A stretch of 64,000 nt of DNA. Source: Cryptomeria japonica. Its lineage: Eukaryota; Streptophyta; Pinopsida; Cupressales; Cupressaceae. The notes beneath the pieces were generated by a model. That model was not told the DNA's origin. It searched no databases and saw only the letters and a list, made by a program, of their open reading frames with translations. Position numbers and translations under genes: made by a program. Where the stretch lies: the NCBI RefSeq assembly GCF_030272615.1, contig NC_081409.1, positions 477,182,573-477,246,572 of the forward strand, written 5' to 3'. Positions 34,843-45,684 of this stretch are shown here, piece after piece (position 1 is the first letter of the stretch; each line of letters begins with the position of its first letter).

Positions 34843-35967
34843 TTGGACGGTACATTGTTTATATGTCTAGAAACTGAAGAATCTAAATGTGCATTATCGG
34901 AAGTCCATGAAGGTATTTGTGGATCTCATTCGAATGGTTTTACTTTAGCTCAGAAACTATTACGGGCTGGCTACTATTGGCCAGACATGGAAAAAGATGC
35001 CATTAAATTTGCTAAGACTTGTGAGAAATGTCAGCTTCATGGAAATCTCATACATGCCCCAGCAAGGGACTTCATACCATTTATAACACACTGGCCTTTT
35101 CAGCAATGTGCCTTTGATCTCATTGGTCAGATATATCCGGCTTCATCCAACAGACATAAATTCATCATAACTGCCACTGATTATTTCACCAAGTGGGTAG
35201 AGGCAGTTCTGCTCATCAAAGCAATTGGTAAACAAGTCACCTTATTCATCCTAAACTATATAATTTGCAGGTATGGGATACCTTCATCCATCATGACTAA
35301 TAATGGAGGACAATTCAAGAATAAAGATCTGGATGAGCTTTGTGAGAAATTCAAAATAAAGCAACAGTGGTCATCCGTATATTACCCTCAAGGTAATGGA
35401 CAAGCTGAGGCATCTAACAAAAACCTACTGACTATCTTGCATAGAACAATGAACAAGTCTGGGAAGGATTGGCATCTGCAGCTCAATCCTGCACTATGGG
35501 CTTACAGAACCAGTATCAGAACACCTTTTGGGGCTACACCTTTCTCTTTGGTGTATGGGTCTGAAGCAGTATTACGTATTGAAGTAGAAATACTGTCTCT
35601 AAGAGTTTCATTGCAAGGTCTTGTTATTAATGAAGATCATAGAATATCTAGATTGCAAGAACTTGAATTGTTGGATGAGCATCAGCAAGTGGTGTTTGAT
35701 CATCTCAACGTGTATCAGAAGAGAATGTCCAGAGGATATAACAAGAAGGTTTGACAAAGAGAATTTCAAGTTGGTGACCTAGTTCTGAGAGAAAATCTAA
35801 AAAATCAACAGTTTCACAACAATAAAGGGAAGTTTGAACCCAACTGGCTGGGTCCCTACATTGTTACTGCAGCATACGGCTCTAGTACCTATCAACTCTC
35901 AAACTCAGAAGGAGAACAACTCCATGAACTGATTAACACCATCCACTTGAAGAAATTCTTCGCTTAG
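34843..35967 (+). pseudogene. Tat integrase with a lost catalytic Asp
   Basis: The zinc-binding part reads EVHEGICGSHSNGFTLAQ... CEKCQ (HHCC). The core shows ATDYFTKWVEAV (first Asp) and GNGQAEASNKN (Glu). The second catalytic position reads IMTNNGGQF where TDNG is expected, an Asp-to-Asn change consistent with GAT to AAT. The C-terminal part continues after TGA at 35752-35754 with QVGDLVLRENL, WLGPYIV and INTIHLKKFFA, ending at TAG 35965-35967. No chromodomain is present, as usual for Tat. It would have inserted the cDNA, but this copy is inactive. Confidence 0.9.
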
Positions 35968-37555
35968 CACTCTCTGCTCTAGCAAACATGTACAGCTGAA
36001 AAAAGTCATGAAAAAAATCCTAAATATCAGAAAAAGTCCTGAAGAAATCCAAAAAAACAAAAAAAAAAGAAAAGAAAAGAAAAATATATAAAGAGAGAAA
36101 TTGCCCTAGTGAAAACTTGGTAAACAGGCACCTTGGTAAAAAAAAATAAAAATGAATCTTTGCCAAGCAAGTGAAAACTTGGCAAACAGGCGCCTCTTGT
36201 ACTCAAGTGCTCCATCTATCAATGCAACGTTGGCATTTCCTGCTTTCATGCATCTTTTGCTTTCACTTGTACATATTTTCAGTCACTTTTGTGACATCCT
36301 GGTTCGTTGGAACCCTCATGACTTGAAACTGATGAACGTCCTAGTCTTAGGTTACTTGACAGAGTATATTACATATCCTAGGTAGTGTCAACCAAGTCAT
36401 TCTTTCGTCAGTGAAACCTGGTCATCCACTCCGAGTCAGTCACCTGTCTCCTAACTACCAAAGAGTTTATCACTGAGTTCACAAGCAAAACAACATAACA
36501 GAAAACAATCACTAAACAGTTTGAGCTATGAATGAAAATTTTCTTTGTATGCTATCTTTTATATTGATTTTTGATTATTGTCCCTCTAAGTAACTCAAGG
36601 AAGTCTATTGTGACTAAGAGGAGCAAGGATTGGGGGCATAATATTTTCTTTGTTTTCTACTTGTAGGAATGATCCTGATGATCTGGAAACATATAAATTA
36701 GTTGGGTGTCTATGATAAGAGCCTTCACATCAAGGTGAAATCTCCTCACATACCTTGACTTCGCTTATTTGTATGCTACAGGGAGGTCCATATCATTTCT
36801 TTGTTTGTTTTAAGGGAATTTCTTTATGATGCAATTCGGGTTCCTGTGAAATCTGTCCAAGGATATGAATGAAAAAAAGGGTCATTGCAGACAAGATAAT
36901 TAATATTGCACATTAAAAAAGAAAGGAACTCTAACCTGCCTGTTGTGTTTGTTATGCTTAGTGATGAATCTTAAGTATTTTAAATCCAGTGACTAGGTTT
37001 AGGTTGCATTTTGCACATCATTTTGCATATCATTTTGCATTTTTGTGAATCTAGAGTGATTTCGGTATGGTAATAATCTCTTTATCTTCTGAAGGAGAGC
37101 TGAAAGCATCATCATTACTTACACTAAGTGGTCTTTTTATGATCATTTCTTTGATTGAGTACTTGTGTTTTGAGATGTTTTAGCTGCATACATAACATTT
37201 CATATAGCTTCATACATTTCATTATTACTCATTTGAATTATCATTTATTTGCATATCAAAGAAACAAAAATATACATTCATAATCATTTGCATTACATAC
37301 ATTCATATGGAAAAGAAATGCATACATATAGAATAAAGCATATAAGAGACATCTCATAAGAGAATCAACACAAGTATGATGAAGTCAAATCAGATCTCGT
37401 ATATATATAATGTCAATTATAAGAGTACAAAATGATGTCTAATGACATATACAAACTCCCATCGGAGAAAGAATTGTATAGGCTACAAAAATGGGGGTGT
37501 CTACAAATAAAATATTTGAGCTACAAATGAATCATCTAGCTAGTGCCCTCTCCCT
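35968..37555. other. Tat post-pol spacer
   Basis: 1.6 kb AT-rich, no motif-bearing frame. A 26-bp direct repeat, GTGAAAACTTGGyAAACAGG plus CrCCT, occurs at 36108-36133 and 36169-36195. It separates the plus-strand pol end from the 3' end of the minus-strand gene, so it may hold terminators for both. Confidence 0.4.
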
Positions 37556-39380
37556 CATCACCTGGTGGAGGAGGAGGAGCCTGATGTCCAGGATCTTGGC
37601 ATGGTGCCCAAGCTCCCTCTGATTGTGCCATATACTATGAATAGGGTTGCACCTGCTGTGCAACAGGAACTACGACACTATATGCCACCACATAATATGT
37701 TGCCCTACTGCTCTAGAGAAGAACCTCCTGTCGTAGAGACTCTATCTCTGCTCTCGAATCTGCTCTCAATGCTATGATCTGGCGATCACGATGGACCCTC
37801 ACCTCGACCAGCTGTCGGTCTCACTCTGCCAGCTAAGTCTGAGCCACTGTTAACTATGACTACTACTTTGCAAGATGTTCTCTCATCGACCATCCCATGT
37901 CAGCCCCCTGCTCTCTCGTAGGCTCTCCACCACCATCTCCACCGCCATCTCCACCTGTGGCTCCACCTGCTCATCCCACCGCTGCTGGACCTACCTTGGA
38001 GCTGCTCTCTCCTCCTCTCTACCACCCAACCTCACACTTACTCTCCCAAGGGATCCACCCTCACCCCTCTGCTGTCCAACATTAGTTGGCACCTTGTTGC
38101 TGCTAGCACCAGGATCACAACCAGTCCGTTGTGGAGCCTTTGATCTTTGTGCCTGTCCCTGCCTATGGACCTGCCTCTAGCCTTGTCCCTGTGCCGGTGC
38201 GGGGGCATCATCCTCCACATCCTCAATATGAGGATCCTGCTCTCCTGGATCTATAAATCAAGGGAACATATGCTATTGAAAGTAATCCCTATACTGGGGC
38301 AATACCCCCGCATCCGCTACATCCTCCAAGTAATTCCATCTTAGGCAATGTAAACCTATCAGCTCCTACATAGCCAAAGCATTTGACAACCATGGAGACC
38401 ATCCTTGCCTCTCCTCATCAACATAACATGCATAGGTTGTATACTCCTGTGAGATCCTCTGAGGCCGGTCATACTGCCTCATCACTCATGAAATGATGAA
38501 TCACTCCACAATAGTCTGTGATCTCCCAATCAGTGGGCGTGTCACAAAAAGGTCCCTGCGAACCCTCCGCCAGTCATCCCACAACTCCAATCCTATGTAT
38601 GGTCTCCATACGATGGCTATCAGGTCATCAAGCTACCGTCTCCAGAAGTCTGTCTTGCCCAGATGGGGCTATTTGATATATTTGGCATACCTATAAATGA
38701 TCGACTGCCCGAGCTCTTTACTGTCATCTACAATCGGTCAATAAATGGGAAGGTGCTCCCAAGCCCACACCTATAAAATGTATACACCCACAGCCATGCT
38801 TTACCTGTCTCTATAAATAATCTCATGCATCTCCTGATACATGTGGGCCAATAAACAAGAGCCCCAGCCAAGTCTCTTTTATCAACCTCTCTAGCATCCG
38901 GCCCCATCCGCTCTGGAAATCCTACTGCCCTCTATCCGGCATCAAGAAGCAACCAATGAACCCTGCTAGAACACATGCTAGGGGATACTCCTAACTATAC
39001 CTGCTCATAATTTTGTCCCAACTCATGGAACGAGTCAAAATGTCTAGATCCCTGAATATGTTCCTAAGTGCTTGTAGTCTAGGTAACAACACGGTATCTT
39101 AATCCACCTTATCCCCAACAAAAGGGATACAAAGGATCCTATACACATCCTTGAGAGTGATAGTCAACTCCCCAACTAGCAAATGAAATGTATTCTGCTC
39201 CGAATGAAAATGTTCAACCGATGTCGTGAGCATTCTGTGGTTCACATGGATATCAGGTAATCGCAACAGATGAGTCAAGCCGCATAAATCAACATGAGCC
39301 TGCTCAACCTCAGATAAATGATGAACTAATGCCATCGTAGGTGGATATACACATCTAAAGAGCACAGGAGGTAATTGAAC

Positions 39381-39844
39381 CTACAAAAACCCAGCACCTA
39401 TCATCAGAAAACATTCCAAATGAGCCTACAAGAGAAGTTAAACATCACGCAAATCCAAATAAGTCAAATACAAAATCAAAATTTCATGTTTACATTTTCA
39501 AAAATGATCACTGTCTTTCGAACGACAAAACATAGTCAAGCAGCATCTCGTATGAGTCAGGAATGGCTCTCGTACGAGAAAACAGCCTCGAACGATAAAC
39601 TTTTACACATCGCATGACAAAATGGTCTTTTAACAGATATGTCGTACGACACGAGGGTGGACCCCATACGACAAAACTAGTAGGCTCAAACGAAAAAATA
39701 TTTTTTACTAGTTTCTCGTACGAGACAAGATCTTGTCTCGCATGATAAACTGAGACACCCGACCCAAAACCCATGAAAAACTTCAAAAATGCATAAAAAA
39801 ATTCAAAATTGGAAACATAAAGAGGCTTAAGATCGATCACTTAC
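39381..39844 (-). other. Predicted intron of the antisense PMD gene
   Basis: Donor ATG|GTAAGT and acceptor TTTTTGTAG|GTT on the minus strand, 464 bp, phase 0. Removing it joins the N-terminal segment to the PMD frame without a stop. It contains the palindrome cluster. The 110-codon minus frame at 39840-39508 lies mostly in this intron and is not a separate gene. Confidence 0.65.
39515..39752. repeat. CGTACGA palindrome cluster inside the antisense intron
   Basis: Perfect 10-bp palindromes CTCGTACGAG at 39569-39578 and 39715-39724, GTCGTACGAC at 39641-39650, and decayed variants TTCGAACGAC, CTCGTATGAG, CTCGAACGAT, CATACGAC and CTCGCATGAT. It is the same motif family as in the 5' leader of this element, about 12 kb away. 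Confidence 0.65.
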
Positions 39845-39993
39845 CATTGGCTCATAGTTTCGGGGTCGATTATGTCTTCTCTGGAGCTCAAATCGATGCT
39901 GACGAGTAGGGACCACCATTTTCTTTACAAAAGGCTTTTTGAATTTTCAAACTTGGAGGGTTAAAATGATTTGAAAATGACACTTTCGTCCCA

Positions 39994-39999
39994 TATATA
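39994..39999 (-). promoter_or_regulatory. TATA box of the antisense PMD gene
   Basis: Minus strand GGCTATATATGGGACG lies about 75 bp upstream of the predicted ATG at 39919, good spacing for a plant promoter and short 5' UTR. Confidence 0.5.
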
Positions 40000-40499
40000 G
40001 CCTAAAACCTAATTTTTCAACTTGCTCCAATGGTTATGAAAATTGTACCCTTAGCTAATTTGCCTACTCTGATTCCATTTTTCGGGATCAAAATCAAAAT
40101 TCAAGATCATTTTGCTAGTCAATTTCACAATTTCGACCACTTAGCGCTCTTTTCATCAAATGCTCATGCTTTCTTCAAATCGTGCTCAATTTCAATGCTG
40201 AATCTTAATTCGATTTCATTCTACACATCAACATTACAATCAACTCTATGCTCAATTTGTCATCAATCAACATTGAAATTTTCAAAAAATTGCTTAGAAT
40301 CAATTTGTGCTCAAAAAGCTTAATTTCACCACCAAATCGCCTATAATCAAGTACCCTCATTATCTTTCGATTTCACTCCCGAGGGGGCATATTTGTGACC
40401 TTATAACTTCACATCTCACAAGTCGAGAATTTTTTTCAAATCTTCATCAAAAGTCGAGCAAAATCTTTTCAACTAAAGAAAATCAATTCTTATTGCTAA

Positions 40500-41060
40500 G
40501 GAGCATCTCAACTTCATCGCTTCACATCAAGTTGAGATCTCTCGATCATCTGAATCGAATCAATCGCTAGGGGCATATCAGTTTAATCACTTCAAATCAA
40601 GCTGATATTTGTCTTTCATCTAAATTAATCTCTTAACATTAATCAGTTTCATCACTTCAAATCAAGCTGACTATTCATTTAAACTCAATCAAAAGTTTCC
40701 AGAGTATCTTTGATCACACTAAATATAAGCAGGTGTTCAGTATTCATTTCTTGATCAAGATGAACGGTTCATTCTTCGCTCATCGTGTCTTGATCAATCA
40801 AGTTCAAGATCGATTTTTATCATCACTCACTATATCTAAGATCAATCAAGTTCTAGATCAGTAAGATCCGCTTCTTGATCAATCAAGTTCAAGTTCAGTA
40901 TCTTTATTTTCTATCGTTCCTCGGTTCAATCAAGTTTAGGATTAGTATCACTTTAATCAGACTTCATTCAGCTTTGTCACTTCAAATCAAGCTAAACACC
41001 TTGCTTTTCATCTAGTTCATGATCAATCAAGTTCAGAACTGGCATCTCCTAGACATCACA
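40500..41060. repeat. Hairpin-prone repeats upstream of the antisense gene
   Basis: CACTTCAAATCAAGCTGA occurs at about 40588-40605, 40653-40670 and 40979-40995 (last copy variant), with a decayed copy near 40517. ATCAATCAAGTTCAAGATC-like copies occur at about 40792, 40850, 40884 and 41028. The first sits inside an inverted repeat, ATATCAGTTT...AAGCTGATAT. They lie between the antisense promoter and the 3' LTR. Confidence 0.5.
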
Positions 41061-41097
41061 CATTCTTTGAACCAATGCGCTGCTCTCACATTAATTC

Positions 41098-41110
41098 AAA
41101 GAGGGGCAAA
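41098..41110 (+). other. Polypurine tract of the Tat element
   Basis: AAAGAGGGGCAAA directly precedes the 3' LTR at 41111. Confidence 0.75.
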
Positions 41111-42272
41111 TGTAATACCCTAAAATTGGTCATCTAAACCATGGGCCCCTAATGTCGACAACATCACCAAGGTCCTAACCAAAGGCAATTAATTCAATCT
41201 TGAGCACATTATTAATTCTTTAATCATCAAATATCACATGGCATATCAACTACTCAATATTAATTAAATATTTATTTAATTAATCAAATCATTTCCAATA
41301 ATATCATTTTGATCAATTATCCCATTTTAATTTATTAAATATCCTTGCATATTTAATTAATTAATAAAGTTGCCATTCAATCATGTAAAAAGGATTAATT
41401 TATTACAAAAGATGAATTAATTTGTTACAAAGAGCTAAATTGAAAATAAAACAAAAAGAATTGAATTGAGAGAGAAATCAAACTTGAGATATTATTTCTT
41501 TTTCTAAATTTAGAACTTGAAATCAGAAAAGCAATTTAATTGAATTATTGAATTATTCTCTAAAATTGGAACTCAAAGCTTTTCAGAAAAAAGAAGTTCA
41601 GTTGCATTGAAAAGACCTTTTTCTTGAATAAATCAAATATGTTCATGGAAGTATCTATTTTCATCATATATGCATGGAATTAATTTATTATTATTTTCCA
41701 ATGCAACTTGGACTTCTAATTTGAATGCATTTCAATTAAACTATAATTGGAATCTATATCAAGGTTAACTGAACATGGTTTCTCAATTATTTCAATTAAT
41801 CCAAAATTAAGCTTTTTCATCATCTCTCTTGTGATTCTCTATAAATTCAGTCTTCAGCTCTCATTCCAATTTACCCCAGAGATTTTTGAGAACACGCTTG
41901 GAGATTATTATCACGCTAGTTTCGTTCTGGAGTCATTGAAGATTATTGTTCTTTTTAGATTGTTTACATCCATTTTCCATTCATTATTGCTTGCATCCAT
42001 TGTTTCTTGAATTTATTATTGCTTGAACTATTTATCCATCTTGCATCCATATAGTTAATATCATATAGATTAAATCCTTCGTCTTGGTGTAGTCTAGTCA
42101 TTGGTATTGCTTATAAAAATCTGAGAGCAATCTTATACTCACATCTTTTAGAAGGCAATTGGTCGCTTTGCTATGGTTTATTACTTATTGATTATTGATT
42201 ATTAACCATGCATATAATGACTTAATTGAAGTGTTGTGCTTGCAGCTATAGGTTCACTTTTTCACACACACA
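41111..42272 (+). repeat. 3' LTR (1162 bp) of the Tat element
   Basis: Copy of 24734-25876, followed by target duplication CATAC (42273-42277). TATAAA is at 41840-41845. Confidence 0.93.
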
Positions 42273-42277
42273 CATAC

Positions 42278-42473
42278 ATATATATATAATGAAAGTGTTA
42301 GCCCAAGCTTAATAACACGAATCAAAAGAACAAATAAACTTACATAAGAATCGATGCAAAAACACATTTACAGGTACGTACAATAATCATAATATCTGAC
42401 TATAACATTACATCAAGGTAAATCAACCAAGGTCAGACTAGGATTAGAATCTGGTTAGGGCAGAGGTACTACA
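42278..42473. repeat. Giant solo-LTR-like element copy 1, right segment
   Basis: Matches the right end of copy 2 (about 62715-62936): TTAGCyC...TTA and ACA.AAGAATCGATGC, then ATCAAGGT and a final ...TTACA/CTACA. Followed by target duplication GTTTC (42474-42478). Confidence 0.85.
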
Positions 42474-42478
42474 GTTTC

Positions 42479-43400
42479 ACCAGCAAATCTTTTGATGAAG
42501 ATCTTTAATGAATTGCATAAGTGGTGTTGGTGCAGCTTCTGATGGAGTTTTGAGATGTTGTTGGTGATCATGTTCGAGACTTGGTGGATGGAGATCATTG
42601 TTGTAGCGTGTGGACATATATTGGGTCTCAATTGATCTAGGTTATAGATTGGCTTTAATTTAACGTGTGGATTGGACCTCTAGATGTATTTCCAAGATGT
42701 CTTATGTGTTGGATATTATCTATTTGTTCTAAAGCCGACATGGTTTGTAATTATGTAATTGGTTTATTATCTGGTGGCCGACCTGATTGTTTATGGTTGA
42801 GGGTTTGTATATATAGATGTAAGATCTTATTCTAGATCATCATGGTTATGTTAGAGGTCATGGTCAAGAAATGTAATGTGCGAATAATGTAATATCATTC
42901 AGGCAGAGGAGTTGGTTGATCATTGGAGATCGAGTTGGGTTCATGTAAGAGGATTTAGTCCTCCAGTATTGAGATTAACCGGAAATGTACTTAGGCATAG
43001 GAGATGCTATCTTTTGCAGTTCAACACTTCTACGAATTGTAGTCTGGATTTATATGTAGTCAGTGAGGCTCCTTTTGTGATGACAAGTGCGCTCTAGGTT
43101 GTTTACCTTCCTGCATGTATAGGCCCCTCAATTATAATTCACATACTTACTGTAGAAGTATTATTTGATTGTGGGTAGGCTTCCCACTATGGTTTTTCCC
43201 TTTACTAGGTTTTCCATGTTCAAATCTTGGTGTCATGTGGATGGTATTTATTATGTGATTATTGTTTATGCTTAACTGGTTTAATTTCTATTTCGGTATT
43301 AATGTTTTGGGTTCCGATATTAAAGTTTAAATTTCTAATAGTTCTGGTAATCTGTGACAACTAATTCACCCCCCTCCTCTCTTAGTTATCTTCCGATTAT
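42479..43400 (+). repeat. 5' LTR of the outer copia element, second part
   Basis: Aligns with 44870-45684 of the 3' LTR and continues about 110 bp further to TTCACCCCCCTCC and a few bases beyond. TATATA at 42809-42814 could be its TATA box. The LTR end is uncertain because it is fused to RT sequence. Confidence 0.85.
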
Positions 43401-44174
43401 TTGAAATTTGGTATGGGAGATTCTAAATCGGCAAGCACTCCTATGGTTACAAGTGAGAAATTGACAAGAAAAGATGTTTCTGCACTGGTAAATCCTAAAA
43501 TATATAAATCTATTATTGGAGGTCTACTTTATTTGACTCAGACTAGGCCTAACATTATGAATTTTGCTTGTATCGTTTCAATATTTCAAAGTGATCCTAG
43601 AGAAAATCATGAGATTGTGGTGAAAAGGATTTTTAGATACTTGCAAGGTACATTAGAATATGGCTTGTGGTACCCTAAAGATGATAACTTTACTTTATGT
43701 GCATATAAAGATGTTGATTGGGCTGGAGATGTTGATGACCAGAAAAGTACTTCTGATGGAGCTTTCTTTCTTGGAAAGAAGTTGGTTTCATGGATCAACA
43801 AGAAATAGTCATGTACTTCTTTATCTACTGTTGAAGTTGAGTATGTTGTTGCTGCTACTAACTATACACAAGTTTTATGGATGAAGCAAATGTTGAAGGA
43901 TATAAAGGTGGATTGTGATGCACCGTTAGTTATTCACTGTGATAACTCTGCTTCTATTGATATATCAAAGAATCTGATATTTTATTCTAAATCAAAGCAC
44001 ATATCTATAAAGTATAAATTTTTGAAGGAAAAGGTGGAAGCAAATGAAGTTAGACTGGTTTATGTGAACACAAAAGAGCAGATTGCAAATATTTTCACTA
44101 AACCTTTGCCCAAAGAATCATTTGAGTACTCGAGGGATAGATTGGGAGTTTCTGCCCCTCCGGTAGAGACTTGA
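43401..44174 (+). pseudogene. pol: Outer copia element: end of RT and RNase H
   Basis: Single frame with one TAG at 43806-43808, where relatives have Gln (INKK-Q-SCTSLST). Reads KFGMGDSKSASTPM, YLTQTRPNIM, IFRYLQGTLEYGLWY, DVDWAGDVDDQKSTSDG, CDNSASIDISKN, KTKEQIANIFTKPLP-like sequence and LGVSAPPVET. The RNase H region has YKDVDWAG in place of the usual TDADWAG, so the first catalytic Asp is lost. It begins directly after the 5' LTR, so everything from primer site to the RT palm is deleted. Confidence 0.88.
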
Positions 44175-44581
44175 TTGATGGTTTGGCATCAGTCCGACAT
44201 GCATTATTAGAGATACTATTCATTATGGCACTGTTGTGGGATGCTACTGCTTAGGGGGAGTAGTCAACTTTATGTTCAGTGGTTTATGTTCCTGCTTTGA
44301 TATTTTTGTCAGATTTTTGGCATTGATGTCAAAGGGGGAGAGATATTGATGTGAAAAAGACAAATAAAGAAAAAGAAAAATTCATAAGGGGAGAGAAAAG
44401 AAAAAGAAAAATTCATAGGGGGAGAGATATGAATAAAAAAAGGTAAAGGGAGGGATATTGACATTCAGAGCTGTATGTGGGAGATTGTTGGCTATCTTCC
44501 ATTGGGGGAGACTTGTTTGGCATTCATGGTACTTAGATGTTTTTCAAATCTAGTGTTGCCATAAATGCTAAAAGGGGAGAT
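44175..44581 (+). other. 3' untranslated region with many polypurine tracts
   Basis: GGGGGAG-type tracts at about 44254, 44332, 44378, 44418, 44505 and 44571. The last, AAAAGGGGAGA, abuts the 3' LTR. Several are preceded by TTGATGTCAAAGGGGGAG. Confidence 0.7.
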
Positions 44582-45684
44582 TGTTGGCCATTTAGTGGAA
44601 TTGATTATGTGTTGCATTGATATTTTGTCAATGATGCCAACACTAGCTATTTGGATGCTTTACCAACACCCTTTTGGTCTCGGTAGGTTGAGTGGTTTCT
44701 AGTTGATTTGGAGCCGACATGATCCGGTAGGCTCCAGTATAGTTTGGTGATGGAATTGGCTTGTTCATGATACTCATGCTCATATTTGGTCAGTTGGTTT
44801 TGGTCTGATGATCGGATGCTATCATGTTGCTTGGAAGCTTGGCTTCTAGTTCCAGTGAGGGTTTCACTGATAGAGATTTTGATGAAGATCTTTGATGAAT
44901 TGCATAAGTGGTGTTGGTGCAGCTTCTGGTGGATTTCCAGGATGTTGTTGGTGATCATTTTTGAGACTTGGTGGATGGAGATCATTTTGTAGCATGTGGA
45001 CCTATATTGGGTCCCGATTGATCTAGGTTATGGATCAACTTTAATGTAACATGTGGATTGGACCTCTTGATGTATTTTTGGGATGTCTTATGTGTTGGAT
45101 ATTATTTGTTTGTTCTAAGGCCGACATGGTTTGTAATTATGTAATTGGTTTATTATTTGGTGGCTGACTTGATTGTTTGTGGTTGAGGGTTTGTATATAC
45201 AGATGTAAGATCTCATTGTAGATCATCATGGTTATGTTAGAGGTCATGGTCAAGGAATGTAATGTGCGAATAATGTAATATCATCCAGGCAGAGGAGTTG
45301 GTCGATCATTGGAGATCGAGTTGGGTTTATGTAAGAGGATTTAGTCCTTTGGTATTGAGCTTAATCGAAACTGTACTCAAGCATAGGAGATGCTATCATT
45401 TGCAGTTCAACACCTCTAGATTGTAGTCTGGATTTCTATGTAGTTAGTGAGGATCCTTTTGTAATGAGCAGTGCACTCTAGGTTGTTGGTCTTCCTGCAT
45501 GTATAGGCCCCTCAATTTTAATTGACATACTTACTGCAGAAGTATTATCTGACTGTGGGTAGGATTCCCACTATGGTTTTTCCCTTTACCAAGTTTTCCA
45601 CATACAAATCTTGGTGTCATGTGGATGGTATTTATTGTATGGTTATTGTTTATGCTTAATTGGTTTAACTGCTATTTTGTATTA
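44582..45684 (+). repeat. 3' LTR of the outer copia element (3' truncated)
   Basis: Starts TGTTGGCCATTTAGTGG and aligns with the split 5' LTR, but stops near 'ATTTTGTATTAA' where the 5' LTR continues about 110 bp. The following GTTAGGAAATCAAGCC is unrelated, so no target duplication can be found. Confidence 0.85.

Larger units (their letters stand above)
37556..39919 (-). pseudogene. Antisense plant mobile domain (PMD) gene carried by the Tat element
   Basis: Minus strand. Exon 1 is 39919-39845 (25 codons, MVVPTRQHRFELQRRHNRP...). The intron is 39844-39381 (GTAAGT...TTTTTGTAG, phase 0). Exon 2 runs from 39380 to about 37556. Motifs typical of PMD (aminotransferase-like/MAIN-like) proteins: HVDLCGLTHLL, TFHLLVGELTITLKDVYRIL, YPLACVLAG, GWGSCLLAHMYQEMHE, VWAWEHLPIY and DLFVTRPLIGRSQTIVE. 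At least a dozen in-frame stops (first at 39101-39099) and a frameshift near 38880 mark decay. The C-terminal part is Gln/Pro/Gly-rich. PMD proteins are known in plant transposons and in host MAIN genes; extra antisense ORFs are known in Tat elements. Function here unknown; gene capture or a lineage-specific accessory gene are both possible. Confidence 0.82.
24734..42272 (+). mobile_element. 17.5-kb Ty3/gypsy element of the Tat lineage with antisense PMD gene
   Basis: LTRs at 24734-25876 and 41111-42272 begin TGTAATACCCTAAAATTGG and end in a CA run. Target duplication CATAC is at 24729-24733 and 42273-42277. Order: LTR, primer site, 2.2-kb leader with repeats, gag, protease, G-patch, RT, RNase H, second (archaeal-like) RNase H, integrase, then 5.1 kb holding a minus-strand gene, purine tract, LTR. 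Two RNase H domains, large size and an extra ORF between pol and LTR are hallmarks of the Tat/Ogre group. All frames carry stops; the integrase has lost a catalytic Asp. Confidence 0.93.
20728..42473. mobile_element. Giant solo-LTR-like element, copy 1, split by a Tat gypsy element
   Basis: Begins TGTAATGCCCCGCTAGG and ends ACTACA, flanked by GTTTC at 20723-20727 and 42474-42478. With the 17.5-kb inserted element and one CATAC copy removed, it is about 4.2 kb (20728-24733 plus 42278-42473). It is clearly related along its length to 58533-62936. No coding frame with known motifs, primer site or purine tract is seen. TG...CA ends, a 5-bp duplication and no internal genes fit a solo LTR of a family with very long LTRs. 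A non-autonomous element is the alternative. Confidence 0.8.
20453..45684 (+). mobile_element. Outer copia element of a three-level nest (deleted)
   Basis: The 5' LTR begins TGTTGGCCATTTGGTGG at 20453, is interrupted at 20727, and resumes at 42479 to about 43400. It runs straight into RT/RNase H sequence at 43401, so primer site, gag, protease, integrase and most of RT are deleted. The 3' LTR starts at 44582 and breaks off near 45684, about 110 bp short compared with the 5' LTR. Without the inserted DNA the element is only about 3.5 kb. Confidence 0.85.

Noticed and set aside
37875-38226. Pro/Ser-rich plus-strand frames near 37900-38200
   Set aside because: They are the reverse side of the Gln/Gly-rich C-terminal part of the antisense PMD gene.
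39508-39840. 110-codon minus-strand frame at the antisense gene
   Set aside because: Falls inside the predicted intron and shows no domain; the spliced frame explains the region better.
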